The notes under the pieces: model-generated
What the model was told of the DNA's origin: nothing
The model's database searches: none
Seen by the model: the letters and a program-made list of their open reading frames with translations, nothing else
Program-made: the position numbers and the translations under genes
Part shown: positions 53,983-63,726 of the stretch, piece by piece
Layout of the letters: each line of letters opens with the position of its first letter
Numbering within the stretch: the first letter of the stretch is position 1
Source: Arthrobacter sp. PAMC25564
Lineage (GTDB): Bacteria; Actinomycetota; Actinomycetes; Actinomycetales; Micrococcaceae
Assembly: GCF_004798705.1 (NCBI RefSeq)
Contig: NZ_CP039290.1
Location: 2,108,001-2,172,000 of the forward strand
Length of the DNA stretch: 64,000 bases
Reading direction: 5' to 3'

Positions 53983-54531
53983 ATTAAACGAGATGCTAGT
54001 TCGCCCCTTGCGTTCGACGTCAAGGATCTCGGACGCAGTCCGGGAAGCATGCGGACGCTGAAGGAACATGTACCCGCACCGGGTGATCTCGGTGTGGCGC
54101 TCATTGGCGTGCAGGAAGGCTCGGATGTCGGGCTGGATCTGCGGCTCGAGGCCGTACACGAAGGAATCCTGGTATCAGGAACCGCAAGCGTCCATGTAAC
54201 GGGCGAATGCGGACGATGCCTGGATCCCCTTGCGTATGACCAAGAGGTCGATGTGCAAGAACTTTTCTTCTACGAGGACGCTGTGTTCTCCGACGAGGAA
54301 GACGAAGAAGAGCAATATCGAATCGAGCACGATCTGATCGATCTTGAGCCGGTGTTGCGGGACGCAGTTGTAACCATGCTGCCGTTCCAGCCGGTGTGCC
54401 GGGAAGACTGCCAGGGCCTTTGCTCCGAATGTGGAGTTCGCCTGGAAGACGAGCCGGGGCATCACCACGAGATCGTAGATCCTCGCTGGGCCGCCCTAGC
54501 TGACTTGGCTAAGCCTGACCGGCAAAACTGA
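53983..54531 (+). CDS. yceD: YceD/DUF177 protein, apparently starting at ATT
   Basis: This DUF177 protein, paired with ribosomal protein L32, affects 23S rRNA accumulation. The family's conserved N-terminus is encoded here as SPLAFDVKDLGRSPGSMRTL, which begins upstream of the first ATG (54049). Reading back, no ATG, GTG or TTG occurs in frame before the stop at 53944. The ATT at 53983 has AGGAG at ideal spacing and is the best start, giving 182 aa. Cysteines occur in CGRCLDP and CREDCQGLCSECG. Starting at 54049 would remove conserved residues. Confidence 0.8.
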   Translation: MKRDASSPLAFDVKDLGRSPGSMRTLKEHVPAPGDLGVALIGVQEGSDVGLDLRLEAVHEGILVSGTASVHVTGECGRCLDPLAYDQEVDVQELFFYEDAVFSDEEDEEEQYRIEHDLIDLEPVLRDAVVTMLPFQPVCREDCQGLCSECGVRLEDEPGHHHEIVDPRWAALADLAKPDRQN

Positions 54532-54567
54532 TTTGTAAGTGTTTGACTAGAGAGAAATGAGTTAGCC

Positions 54568-54771
54568 GTGGCTGTCCCGAAGCGGAAAATGTCTCGCTCG
54601 AATACCCGCGCCCGCCGCTCCCAGTGGAAGGCAACTGCCCCCCACCTGGTGAAGACTGTCGAAAACGGCCAGGTGTCCTACAGCCTGCCGCACCAGGCAA
54701 AGGTCGTTACCGACTCGGCTGGCACCGCGCTGTTCCTTGAATACAAGGGCCGCAAGGTCGCAGACGTCTAA
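54568..54771 (+). CDS. rpmF: 50S ribosomal protein L32
   Basis: The 67-aa basic protein starts at GTG 54568 behind [33 protein letters not shown] is the standard L32 start. The C-terminal part lacks the zinc-ribbon cysteines, so this is the Cys-minus form. It is co-transcribed with yceD and followed by rnc. Confidence 0.96.
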   Translation: MAVPKRKMSRSNTRARRSQWKATAPHLVKTVENGQVSYSLPHQAKVVTDSAGTALFLEYKGRKVADV

Positions 54772-54792
54772 TCCGCCACCAGGCTGAAAAAG

Positions 54793-55524
54793 ATGTCTTC
54801 AACTGAAGAGCTTCTGAAGCGTCTCGGTGTCAATATTGACGCCGGGACGCTTCGTCTTGCGCTCACCCACCGTTCCTACGCCTACGAAAACGGCGGCATC
54901 CCCACGAATGAACGGCTCGAGTTCCTGGGCGACTCCATTCTGGGGTTCTCCGTAACCGACGCGCTGTACCGTGACAACCCCTCCCTGCCCGAAGGGGACC
55001 TGGCCAAGCGGCGCTCCGCCGTCGTCAGCACCCGGGCACTGGCAGGCATCGGCCGCAGCATCGGCCTCGGCGACTACATCTACCTCGGACAGGGCGAGAA
55101 GCTCACCGAAGGCAAGAACAAGGCGTCCATCCTGGCGGACACCATGGAGGCGCTGATCGGCGCCACCTACATCTCCAACGACATCGAGACGGCCCGCCAG
55201 CTGGTCATGCGGCTGATCGGGCCTCTGCTCCAGGACGCCGGCGCGCTTGGCGCCGGAACCGACTGGAAGACCAGCATCCAGGAGCTCGCCGCCAGCCGCC
55301 AGCTGGGCACCATCAACTACGCCGTGGACGGCTCCGGTCCGGACCACGCCCGGACCTTCGAAGCCATCCTGCGCATCGGCGGCACGGACTACGGCACCGG
55401 CTCGGGCAACTCGAAGAAGGAAGCCGAGCAGGAAGCTGCCGCTGACGCCTGGCGCAGGCTGACCGCGCCGGCTCCGGACCCCCAGCAGATGCAGACCGAG
55501 CCGCAGACCCCGACCGGCAGCTAG
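54793..55524 (+). CDS. rnc: Ribonuclease III
   Basis: This 243-aa double-strand RNase processes rRNA and mRNA. The catalytic signature NERLEFLGDS spans residues 39-48, ILADTMEALIGATYI carries the second acidic pair, and a C-terminal dsRNA-binding domain (WKTSIQELAASRQLG, GSGNSKKEAEQEAA) follows. It lies 21 bp after rpmF. Confidence 0.96.
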   Translation: MSSTEELLKRLGVNIDAGTLRLALTHRSYAYENGGIPTNERLEFLGDSILGFSVTDALYRDNPSLPEGDLAKRRSAVVSTRALAGIGRSIGLGDYIYLGQGEKLTEGKNKASILADTMEALIGATYISNDIETARQLVMRLIGPLLQDAGALGAGTDWKTSIQELAASRQLGTINYAVDGSGPDHARTFEAILRIGGTDYGTGSGNSKKEAEQEAAADAWRRLTAPAPDPQQMQTEPQTPTGS

Positions 55525-55533
55525 GCAGCGGCA

Positions 55534-56505
55534 TTGCCTGAACTTCCCGAAGTCGAGGTGGTCCGGCGCGGGCTCGTAAGCTGGGTCCGGGGCCGAACCA
55601 TCACGTCGGTCGACGTGCTGGATCCGCGCTCCATCCGCCGCCACGCCCTGGGCCCCGAGGACTTCGCCGGCAACCTTGAAGGCGCGCGGGTGCTGGACGT
55701 GGTCCGCCGCGGCAAGTTCCTGTGGCTGCCGCTGGCGGACACCCCTGAAGCGTCCGGAGATCCAGCCCAGGCCGGAGATCCGGCCCCCCGCGTCGCGCTG
55801 ATGGCCCACCTGGGCATGTCGGGACAGCTGCTCATGCAGGATCCCGGCGTTCCGGATGAAAAACACCTGAAGGTCAGGCTGCGCCTCAGCCCGGCCGGGG
55901 GCATGCCGGAGCAGCTCCGGTTCGTGGACCAGCGCATCTTCGGCGGCTTGTTCCTCACCTCGCTGATCCCCACCGACGACGGCGGCCCGGGCGGCCTCGC
56001 CGAAACGCCGCTGCCGCTCATCGCCGAGGAAGCCGCGCACATTGCCCGGGACCCGCTGGATCCGTGCTTTTCCTTCGACGACTTCTACCGGCGCCTCCGG
56101 GCCCGGAAGACCGGGCTCAAGCGGGCGCTGCTGGACCAGGGACTGGTCTCCGGGATCGGCAACATCTACGCGGACGAGGCCCTCTGGAAGGCGCGGCTGC
56201 ACTATGCCCGGCCCACAGACACCCTGCGCCGCGCCGAGGCGCTGCGGGTGCTTGACGCGGCCCGCGAGGTCATGACGGAGGCCTTGGCCGCCGGCGGCAC
56301 GAGCTTCGATTCCCTCTACGTCAACGTCAACGGAGCCTCCGGGTACTTCGACCGCTCGTTGAATGCCTATGGCCGCGAGGGCGAGGCCTGCAGCCGCTGC
56401 GCCGCTGCCGGCCTCGCCAGCCGGATGAGGCGGGAGCAGTTCATGAACCGTTCCTCCTACACCTGCCCCGTCTGCCAGCCCCGGCCCCGCAACGGCCGCT
56501 GGTGA
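55534..56505 (+). CDS. mutM: Formamidopyrimidine-DNA glycosylase
   Basis: This 323-aa glycosylase/AP lyase removes 8-oxoguanine. It starts at TTG 55534, so that after Met removal the catalytic Pro and Glu of [13 protein letters not shown] are N-terminal. [12 protein letters not shown] and the C-terminal zinc finger (CSRCAAAG...YTCPVCQ) are intact. Insertions near residues 70-80 and 150-160 make it longer than the E. coli enzyme, as is common in this group. Confidence 0.96.
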   Translation: MPELPEVEVVRRGLVSWVRGRTITSVDVLDPRSIRRHALGPEDFAGNLEGARVLDVVRRGKFLWLPLADTPEASGDPAQAGDPAPRVALMAHLGMSGQLLMQDPGVPDEKHLKVRLRLSPAGGMPEQLRFVDQRIFGGLFLTSLIPTDDGGPGGLAETPLPLIAEEAAHIARDPLDPCFSFDDFYRRLRARKTGLKRALLDQGLVSGIGNIYADEALWKARLHYARPTDTLRRAEALRVLDAAREVMTEALAAGGTSFDSLYVNVNGASGYFDRSLNAYGREGEACSRCAAAGLASRMRREQFMNRSSYTCPVCQPRPRNGRW

Positions 56506-56666
56506 GCCACAGGGTATTTGAGGCCAGAAACAAGTAGCCCTACTCTTCCGAACCGTTCATCCCGCTGACAGACTGTGGCGGTGGGAGCCGGGGCCCAGCA
56601 GTCCGTCGATGGCGGATGGTGGGTGCGCGGGCGGCCACAACTTGGAAACGAGAGAAGAGGCCGCCC

Positions 56667-57956
56667 ATGTACATCTCGATGGCTGACCGCACCGGCGGCA
56701 AGAAGGACGCCGCCACGGCGGCTGCCCTGTCGGTTCCGGACGCAGCCTTCCGGTTGTCGCCCGTCATTCTCTGGCTCGGCATTGTCAGCATGCTCACCGA
56801 TATTTCGTCCGAATCCGTGGCGGCCGTCCTTCCGCTGTACGTGACGGGCTTCCTGGGGCTCTCCACTATCGCCTTCGGGTTTATTGACGGTCTCAACCAG
56901 GGAGCCAGCGCCATCGTGCGCATTGCTGCCGGCTGGGCGTCCGACCGCACGGGACACCCGAAACGGGTGGCCGTGGCCGGCTACGGGCTGTCCATGCTGG
57001 CCCGCATCGGCCTCCTGTTCGCCGGCGGATTCGTCTCGCTGATCGGCATCATCGCCGGGGACCGCATCGGCAAGGGCATCCGCACCGCGCCCCGGGACGC
57101 CCTGATCTCGGCGGTTGCGCAGCCGCAGTATCTAGCCAGGTCCTTCGGGGTGCACCGCATGCTGGACAACATCGGCGCCGCCACGGGCCCGCTCCTGGCC
57201 TTCCTCATCCTCCTGCTCATCCCGAACGGGTTCGGTACCGTCTTTGTGGTTTCGCTCGCCTTCGCCGTGATCGGCGTAGCCGTGCTGGTGCTCGTTGTGC
57301 CGGACCGGAAGACGCCGCGGGCCACGGAGCGGCCGAAAAAGCTGCGCCACCCCTTCACCTGGAGCCAGCTGAAGGACCCCGGACTCACCCGGCTGCTCGT
57401 CACCGCGGGGATCCTGGCCTTGCTGACCGTCGGGGACGGCTTCATCTACCTCGTTTTGCAGGCCCGGGATTCCTTCGCCGTGCAATGGTTCCCGCTGCTC
57501 TATGTCGGAACCAACGTCATCTATCTCGTCCTGGCGGTTCCGCTGGGGCGGCTCGCGGACCGCTGGGGCCGGGTCAGGGTGTTCCTCGGCGGCCACCTGG
57601 CCCTGCTGGCGTGTTACCTGCTGGCGGCAGCCCCCTTCGGCGGGCTGGGCATCACCGTGGCCTGCCTGATGCTGCTTGGGCTGTTCTACGCCGCTACCGA
57701 CGGCGTGCTGGCAGCGCTGGCCAGCCGGCTGGTCAGCCCGGAGAAGGTGGCAACCGGCATTGGGGCCGCCCAGACCGTGGTGGCGCTGTGCCGGATGGCG
57801 GCGTCCGCGGGCTTCGGCATCCTCTGGTTCTCCATCGGAGCCGCACCGGCCATGCTGGCAGCAGCCGTCGCGCTGGCTGTGGCGCTGGCGGCCACGGCCG
57901 TGATGATGGGGGCCTCGCAAAAACGCACCCCGCACAACCAGGGATCCCGCGCATGA
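56667..57956 (+). CDS. MFS transporter
   Basis: The 429-aa protein starts at ATG 56667 behind GAGAGAAGAGG. It has about twelve hydrophobic segments, with DRTGHPKRVAVAGY in loop 2-3, DRIGKGIRTAPRDALI and a cytoplasmic middle loop near residues 205-225. It resembles the family of uncharacterised MFS proteins with the GKGIRTAPRDA motif; the substrate is unknown. Its stop overlaps the next start (ATGA), linking it with the TolB-like exported protein. Confidence 0.87.
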   Translation: MYISMADRTGGKKDAATAAALSVPDAAFRLSPVILWLGIVSMLTDISSESVAAVLPLYVTGFLGLSTIAFGFIDGLNQGASAIVRIAAGWASDRTGHPKRVAVAGYGLSMLARIGLLFAGGFVSLIGIIAGDRIGKGIRTAPRDALISAVAQPQYLARSFGVHRMLDNIGAATGPLLAFLILLLIPNGFGTVFVVSLAFAVIGVAVLVLVVPDRKTPRATERPKKLRHPFTWSQLKDPGLTRLLVTAGILALLTVGDGFIYLVLQARDSFAVQWFPLLYVGTNVIYLVLAVPLGRLADRWGRVRVFLGGHLALLACYLLAAAPFGGLGITVACLMLLGLFYAATDGVLAALASRLVSPEKVATGIGAAQTVVALCRMAASAGFGILWFSIGAAPAMLAAAVALAVALAATAVMMGASQKRTPHNQGSRA

Positions 57957-58984
57957 CGGCCCTGCGCATGACCAGCCGGCGGCGCATCATGCTGCTGCTG
58001 CTCATCACCGTGGCCGTCATCGCGGCGGCGGGAATCTACGCCGCGACGGCTTTCCAGGATGCCCAGGCCAGCCAAAGCGCGCGGCCCCCCGTCAACGTCA
58101 CCACCTCCGAAACCCTGCCGTCGGCCCCCTACGTCCTTTTCCGCAATACCGCGCCCGGGCAGGGCTTCGGTGAAGCCGCGACCGTGCCGCTTGCGGATCC
58201 CGGCGGCCAGCGGGCCCTGAGCGGCAAAAGCTGCGACCGCGTCTATGGCAGCAACACGCTGTCGTTCTGCCTGCAGACCAACCGCGGGCTGGCCACGAAC
58301 TTCCAGGCCACGGTGTACGACGGCGGCTGGAAGGAGACAGCCAGTTGGCCGCTTCCGGGCATCCCCAGCAGGGCACGGACCAATGCGGACGGCTCGCTGC
58401 TGGCCAGCACGGTCTTCGTCTCGGGCCACGCCTACTCCGGTGCCGGCTTTTCCACCGAAACTGTCATCCGGGACCAGTCCGGGACGGGCACGGGGAGCCT
58501 TGAGGGATTTGCCCTGATCCTGGACGGAACCCGGATAAAGGCCACCGACAGGAACATCTGGGGGGTCACCTTCGTCCCTGGCCAACCCGATGCCTTCTAC
58601 GCCACCGCTTCATCCCAGGGAAAAATCTGGCTGGTCCAGGGAAGCATCGCCGGCCGGACGCTCACCGTGGTCCGCAACGGGATTGAATGCCCTTCAATTT
58701 CTCCGGACGGCACCCGCCTCGCCTACAAGAAGAGCGACACCGGCACCTTGACAGGGCACCGCAGCATCGCGGTCCTGGACCTTGCCAGCGGCACGGAATC
58801 CGTGCTGGCGGAGCAGCAGAGCATCGATGACCAGATTGAATGGCTGGACAACTCCACCCTGCTGTACGGACTTCCCCGTGACGGCTCCGAAGTGGACAGC
58901 GACATCTGGTCCATCAGGACCGATCCGTCCGCCCGGCCGGCCCTTTTCATCGAGCACGCCTGGTCCCCGTCGGTCGTACGGTAG
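57953..58984 (+). CDS. TolB-like beta-propeller protein, membrane-anchored
   Basis: The 343-aa protein has an N-terminal transmembrane segment (RRRIMLLLLITVAVIAAAGIYAATAF) and an exported domain with repeated propeller-like strands, the clearest being ECPSISPDGTRLAYKK and IEWLDNSTLLYG. Two cysteines (near residues 97 and 109) could pair. The function is unknown. It is translationally coupled to the MFS gene, so it may assist it or sense its substrate. Confidence 0.8.
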   Translation: MTALRMTSRRRIMLLLLITVAVIAAAGIYAATAFQDAQASQSARPPVNVTTSETLPSAPYVLFRNTAPGQGFGEAATVPLADPGGQRALSGKSCDRVYGSNTLSFCLQTNRGLATNFQATVYDGGWKETASWPLPGIPSRARTNADGSLLASTVFVSGHAYSGAGFSTETVIRDQSGTGTGSLEGFALILDGTRIKATDRNIWGVTFVPGQPDAFYATASSQGKIWLVQGSIAGRTLTVVRNGIECPSISPDGTRLAYKKSDTGTLTGHRSIAVLDLASGTESVLAEQQSIDDQIEWLDNSTLLYGLPRDGSEVDSDIWSIRTDPSARPALFIEHAWSPSVVR

Positions 58985-59024
58985 CGCGGCCGGCCCCGGC
59001 ATCCTCAGGAGCCGGCCGGCATCC

Positions 59025-60011
59025 TCAAGCGCCGCCGCGGCGACGGGAACCGTAGTGCTCGGCCAGCCTCGCCAGGCCGTCGTCAAGGGAGACGGCGGGA
59101 GTCCAGTCAAGGAGTTCGCGGGTCTCGCGCTGGTCGAACCAGTGGGCGGTGGAGAGCTGTTCGGCGAGGAACCTGGTCATCGGCGGCTCGCCGGCCCGTC
59201 CGGAACGGGCCCAGAGCCTCTCAACCACTGATCCGGCTGCCCGCGCGAGCCTGCCCGGCACCCGCCACGACGGTGCGGGGACGCCGCCCGCGGCACAGAT
59301 GCCGGCCAGCAGTTCGCCGACCGGGCGGGGCTCGCCGTTTGTGATGACCAGCGCCCGGCCGTGAATATGCTCCATGCGGTGCAGCGCGGCGACGATCGCC
59401 GAGGCCGCGTTGTCCACGTAGGTGGTGTCGATCAGGGCCGCCCCGGCGTCAAGCAGCGGCAGGCGGCCGCGGCCGGCACGTTCCAGCACCCGTTCCACCA
59501 GTTGCGTATCGCCCGGGCCCCAGACGATGTGCGGACGCACCGCCGCGACCCGGAGTTCCGGCGAATCCGCGGCCAGAGCCAGCAGTTCGGCCTCGGCCTT
59601 GGTGCGGGAATAGTCGCCGTGCGCGCGGGCCGGGTCCGCCGGCTCGGCGCCCAGTCCGGCGATGGCGACCCCGTAGTTCGCCACGGACGGGGAGGAGACG
59701 AACACCAGGTCCCGCACCCCGGCCTCGCGGGCCGCACGGAGCAGGCGGCGGGTGCCTTCGATATTCACCTCGTCGAAGTCCGCGGCGCGGCCGGTGAAGG
59801 AGACCTTCGCCGCCAGGTGGATGACGCCCTCGGCGCCGGCGACGGCGCGACGGACGGCGTCGTCGTCCGTGACGGATCCGGAGAGGTCCGCGGCGCCGTC
59901 GACGCCCGCGGGACGGCGCTGGAACGTGGTGACGGCGTGGCCTTGGCGTACCAGCAGCGTGGCCACAACACGACCGAGCAGGCCGCTCGCGCCGGTGACA
60001 AGGACCCTCAC
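59025..60011 (-). CDS. oleD: OleD: NADPH-dependent 2-alkyl-3-ketoacid reductase
   Basis: This 328-aa extended SDR of the 3-beta-HSD type starts at GTG 60011, overlapping the oleBC stop (GTGA). It has VLVTGASGLLGRVVATLL and YSRTKAEAELLALA (YxxxK), with VDNAASAIVAAL later. In the Ole pathway it reduces the 2-alkyl-3-ketoalkanoic acid made by OleA. Gene order oleA, oleBC, oleD supports the call. Confidence 0.88.
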   Translation of the reverse strand: MRVLVTGASGLLGRVVATLLVRQGHAVTTFQRRPAGVDGAADLSGSVTDDDAVRRAVAGAEGVIHLAAKVSFTGRAADFDEVNIEGTRRLLRAAREAGVRDLVFVSSPSVANYGVAIAGLGAEPADPARAHGDYSRTKAEAELLALAADSPELRVAAVRPHIVWGPGDTQLVERVLERAGRGRLPLLDAGAALIDTTYVDNAASAIVAALHRMEHIHGRALVITNGEPRPVGELLAGICAAGGVPAPSWRVPGRLARAAGSVVERLWARSGRAGEPPMTRFLAEQLSTAHWFDQRETRELLDWTPAVSLDDGLARLAEHYGSRRRGGA

Positions 60012-62710
60012 GGCGTGCCCGGACGGCCGCCGGCCAGTACCGCGGAAGCCCACCGGGCCAGGCGGGTCCTGTCGATCTTGGCGTTGTGGCGGATGTCGGT
60101 CGGTTGGGAGGGGACGACGAGCACGGCGGCAACGCTGACGCCTGCCTGCCGGGCCGCGTCACGCACGCGCCCGGCGAGCTGCGGCGCAGCCGGGCCGGCC
60201 CGGCGCACCGGCGGAACGGTTTCGACGACGGCGACGACGGCCTGCGTCCCGGACGGGCCGACCCCGACGACGGCGGCCAGCCCGACGTCGTCCAGGCGCT
60301 CGATAGCCTGTTCGGCGCCGATGGGCGTCACCACGGCGCCGGGCGCCGTCACGAGGTGCGCGAGGCGTCCCTCCACCCAGAGCCGGCCGGCGGCGTCAAA
60401 GTGCCCTACGTCGCCGGTGCGGTGCCATCCGGGCGTGCGGACGCTGTTCCGCTGGGTCAGCCAGAGCCTGTCGTAGGCCTCCTTCACATGCGGGGCGCTG
60501 ACGAGGATCTCGCCGGTCACGCCCGCCTCCGTGACTGCGTCCGTGACCGAGCCGGTCCCGTGCGCGCTGCCGTCCGCGGCGAGCCGGATGACGGCCACGC
60601 GGGCACCGTGCACCGGCAGGCCCACGCACACCCCGTTGCCCGCCCCCGCCATGTTTCCGGCGTCGGCCTCGGCGGCGCGGATCTGTTCGAGGCTGATGTC
60701 GGTGACGGGCAACGCCTCGGTCATCCCGTACGGGGTGTGCAGCGAGGCCCCGGGCAGCAGCCGCTGCACTTCTTCGAGGAGGGATTCGGGGACCGGCGCG
60801 CCGGCGGAGAGCAGCAGATCCACGCGCCCCAGGGCCTCGTGTCCGGCTGGGCCCAGGCCGCCCTTGGTCGCGAGGACGTTGCGCAGCGCCGCGGGCGAGG
60901 CGAAGACGACCGTGGCGTCGATGGCCGCGGCGGCGTCGGCCAGGGCGCGGGCAGTCAAGGTGCGGGGCGCGGTGACGTCCATGGCCGGCGTCACCGAAAC
61001 GGCACCGAGGGCCGGTCCCAGCAGGGCGAACGGCGCGAAGCCCGCCACCAGGCGCGCGCCCGGGCGGATCCCCAGCGTCGCGGCCACGGTATCCCGCATC
61101 GCGGCCAGTTGCCGGTGCGTGTAGAGCACGCCCTTGGCGGGGCCGGTGGAGCCGGAGGTGAAGAGTACTGCGGCGGGAGCTTCCGGAGCCGGCTCCGGGG
61201 CCAGGGCCGGACCCCGGCAAGGGAGTTCCGGACCGGGGCCGGCTCCGGGGCGGCCGAGGGCGGCGAGGGAGGTTTCGACGCCGAGGAGGCGGCGGCGGGC
61301 GGCCGGCAGGTCCCGCACACTGATCCGCCGTCCCGGCCAGCCAAGCACCGAGGCTGCCGCCAGTGCCTTGTCGATTCCGATCAGGAAATCCGGGGTGGCG
61401 CCCTTCACGGCGCGGCTCAGGCCGCGGGTGCCCAGCCCGGCGTCGGCCACGACGACCACCGCCCCGAGCCGCAGGCAGGCGTAGAGGACCACGGCCAAGT
61501 CCACGCCCGGCGGGACCATCAGGCTCACCCGGCTGCGGGGCCCGACACCGGCTTCCTGCAGGCCCGCGGCGAGGGCGGCGACGTTCTGCTCCAGCTCCCG
61601 CCAGCTGAGCGAGCGGGAGACGCCACCGTCCGTGGCCATTTCCGCGACGGCGGTTTCCCCGCCGGCGGGTCCTGCGGCCAGTTCGGTGAGCGGAGCCCAC
61701 AGGGGCCGGGTCGCGGCGTCGTCCTCCGGCACCGGGCCGCCGGCCATGACGTCCGGCCGACGACGACCGGGTCCGCTGTCCCGGCCGCGCGCGGCAAGCC
61801 ACTCGAAGACGGGAGCGGCGATGTCCCGGTCTTCGGCGACCAGGTGGCCGGCTCCCTCGAAACGGTGCACTTCGGCGTGCGGCAGCCGGCCGATGAGGTC
61901 CTTGAGGTACCGGTCGGAAAAGATCGGGTCCCGCGGGCCCCAGAGCATCAGGGCCGGAACGCCCAGTCCGCCCAGCCCGTCGGCGACGCGGCTGAGCACC
62001 GGGAAGCTGGGATGGGACGGGGCCGCTGGAATGTCCGCGACGAAGTTCCCCACGCCGGCGCGCCGCCCGGCGCCGCGGTAGGGGGCCATGAACGCGGCGC
62101 GGACATCCGGGGTCAACGGCGGGTGGGCCAGGGAGTGGGTCACCCGCAGGAAGGTCGCCGACGTCGTGGTTCCCCAGCGGTGCACGGCCGGGTGCAGGGC
62201 AAGCCGCAGCGCCGGCGGGATGCGGGTGCCGGAGGGCTGGTGGACGGCGGTGTTGGTCAGCACCACCCCGGCGAGCTGCTGCGGATGGGCCAGGGCCCAA
62301 CCGAGGCTGATCACGCCGCCCCAGTCGTGGCCGACCGTGACCACCGGGCCGCCCAGCCCGAGCGCGGCGGTGAGGTCGCCCAGGTCGTTGATCCGGTCCG
62401 CCAGGCGCCGGAACGTACCGGTGCGCTCGGAGAAGCCCATATCCAGCTGGTCCACGGCCACCACGCGCCACGGATGGGCGGAGTCGCTTCCGGCGGTCAG
62501 CAGGGTCCGCCACAGGTAGGACCAGGTCGGGTTGCCGTGCACGCACAGCAGGGTGCCGGCGGGAGCCAGGCCGCGGCGGGAGAGCTGGGCGCCGTTGTCG
62601 AGCAGGTGCCAGCGGCGGATCGTTCCCGGCTCATCCGCGGCGGAGGTGGACGCCACGTCGACTTCACGCGACCACTCCGGGTCCACGCCGGGCCAGCGGG
62701 CGCCTACCAT
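60008..62710 (-). CDS. oleBC: OleBC fusion: beta-lactone decarboxylase plus beta-lactone synthetase
   Basis: The 900-aa fusion starts at ATG 62710. The N-terminal 300 residues are an OleB alpha/beta-hydrolase of haloalkane-dehalogenase type, with the nucleophile in VGHDWGGVISLG and HGNPTWSYLWR at the oxyanion hole. After a linker (about residues 300-330) comes an OleC adenylate-forming domain with FTSGSTGPAKGVLYTH and YGMTEALPVTD. OleC closes the 3-hydroxy acid to a beta-lactone, and OleB decarboxylates it to the cis-olefin. Fused OleBC is known in Gram-positive actinobacteria. It overlaps the oleA end. Confidence 0.92.
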   Translation of the reverse strand: MVGARWPGVDPEWSREVDVASTSAADEPGTIRRWHLLDNGAQLSRRGLAPAGTLLCVHGNPTWSYLWRTLLTAGSDSAHPWRVVAVDQLDMGFSERTGTFRRLADRINDLGDLTAALGLGGPVVTVGHDWGGVISLGWALAHPQQLAGVVLTNTAVHQPSGTRIPPALRLALHPAVHRWGTTTSATFLRVTHSLAHPPLTPDVRAAFMAPYRGAGRRAGVGNFVADIPAAPSHPSFPVLSRVADGLGGLGVPALMLWGPRDPIFSDRYLKDLIGRLPHAEVHRFEGAGHLVAEDRDIAAPVFEWLAARGRDSGPGRRRPDVMAGGPVPEDDAATRPLWAPLTELAAGPAGGETAVAEMATDGGVSRSLSWRELEQNVAALAAGLQEAGVGPRSRVSLMVPPGVDLAVVLYACLRLGAVVVVADAGLGTRGLSRAVKGATPDFLIGIDKALAAASVLGWPGRRISVRDLPAARRRLLGVETSLAALGRPGAGPGPELPCRGPALAPEPAPEAPAAVLFTSGSTGPAKGVLYTHRQLAAMRDTVAATLGIRPGARLVAGFAPFALLGPALGAVSVTPAMDVTAPRTLTARALADAAAAIDATVVFASPAALRNVLATKGGLGPAGHEALGRVDLLLSAGAPVPESLLEEVQRLLPGASLHTPYGMTEALPVTDISLEQIRAAEADAGNMAGAGNGVCVGLPVHGARVAVIRLAADGSAHGTGSVTDAVTEAGVTGEILVSAPHVKEAYDRLWLTQRNSVRTPGWHRTGDVGHFDAAGRLWVEGRLAHLVTAPGAVVTPIGAEQAIERLDDVGLAAVVGVGPSGTQAVVAVVETVPPVRRAGPAAPQLAGRVRDAARQAGVSVAAVLVVPSQPTDIRHNAKIDRTRLARWASAVLAGGRPGTP

Positions 62711-63726
62711 ACGATTTCCACCATGGCGGTGTTCAGGCCGGAACCGACGCCCATGCACAGCACGCGGTCCCCGGGTCCCAGGCTCTGCGCTTCGGCGGCG
62801 AGGGTCATCGGGAGGGATGCCGGGCCCACGTTGCCCCAGTGCGGGAACGTGATCGGCACCTTGTCCGGGTCAAGGCCGATGGCGTCGATGATGGCCTGCG
62901 TGTAGGCATTGCTCACCTGGTGCGTGACGTACCGGTCCATCGAGGCCCAGTCCCAATCCGGCTGTGCCTCGTGCCAGGCGTCGACCACGAGCCGCAGGCC
63001 GCCCTCGAGCAGGCCCTTGGTGTCGGTGGCCATCCCGTCGATGCCGCCCACGCACAGTTCATGGTGCTCGGTGCCGGCGCGCATCACGCCGCCGACGATC
63101 CGATGCGCCCCGGGGTGCTGGTCCGCCGGGCCCAGGACCGCTGCGGCGGCTCCGGAACCCAGGGTGAGCGTGGCGAACTCGCGGTTGAAGTCAGCCCGGG
63201 TAGTCTCAGGCCGCTCCAGCCGGGCCAGGGTGGCCTCCTGCGTGGCCTGGGCGTCCTCGCCGTTGACGATCACCGCGTACTTGATCTGGCCGCTGTCGAT
63301 CATGTTGGCGGCCAGTGTCATGCCGTTGACGAATCCGAGGCACGCGTTGGCCAGGTCGAAGTTGATGGCCGAGGACGGCAGGCCAAGCCCGTGGTGGATC
63401 CTCACCGCGACGGACGGTTCGAGGCTGCGCCGCGTGACGGAGGTGTTGATCAGCAGGCCGACCTCGGACGCTTGGACGCCGGACTCGGCCAACGCCTTCG
63501 CGCCGGCCTCGATGGCGGCGTCGTCGAACGATGTCCCGGGGGCCCACCAGCGCCGGTGCGTGATGCCCGCGACCCGTTCGAGCAACTTCGGGGGGAACTT
63601 CAGCCGGCTCAGGGTCGGTGCCAGCCTGCGGTCGAAGTACGCGGAACTGACGATCTCCGGAGCTTCGACGCTGCTCACCGAAAGCAATGCGGTGTTGCCG
63701 TGCCGGAATGTTGCGTTCCCTACCAA
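62704..63726 (-). CDS. oleA: OleA: thiolase for head-to-head acyl condensation
   Basis: This 340-aa thiolase-fold enzyme condenses two acyl-CoAs to a 2-alkyl-3-ketoacid. The catalytic cysteine is Cys129 in FDLANACLGFVNGM, SLEPSVA holds the conserved glutamate, and FPHWGNVGPASLP the His/Asn region. It starts at TTG 63726. Products would be long-chain olefins around C25-C31, as in Micrococcus and some Arthrobacter. It leads the minus-strand ole operon. Confidence 0.92.
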   Translation of the reverse strand: MVGNATFRHGNTALLSVSSVEAPEIVSSAYFDRRLAPTLSRLKFPPKLLERVAGITHRRWWAPGTSFDDAAIEAGAKALAESGVQASEVGLLINTSVTRRSLEPSVAVRIHHGLGLPSSAINFDLANACLGFVNGMTLAANMIDSGQIKYAVIVNGEDAQATQEATLARLERPETTRADFNREFATLTLGSGAAAAVLGPADQHPGAHRIVGGVMRAGTEHHELCVGGIDGMATDTKGLLEGGLRLVVDAWHEAQPDWDWASMDRYVTHQVSNAYTQAIIDAIGLDPDKVPITFPHWGNVGPASLPMTLAAEAQSLGPGDRVLCMGVGSGLNTAMVEIVW

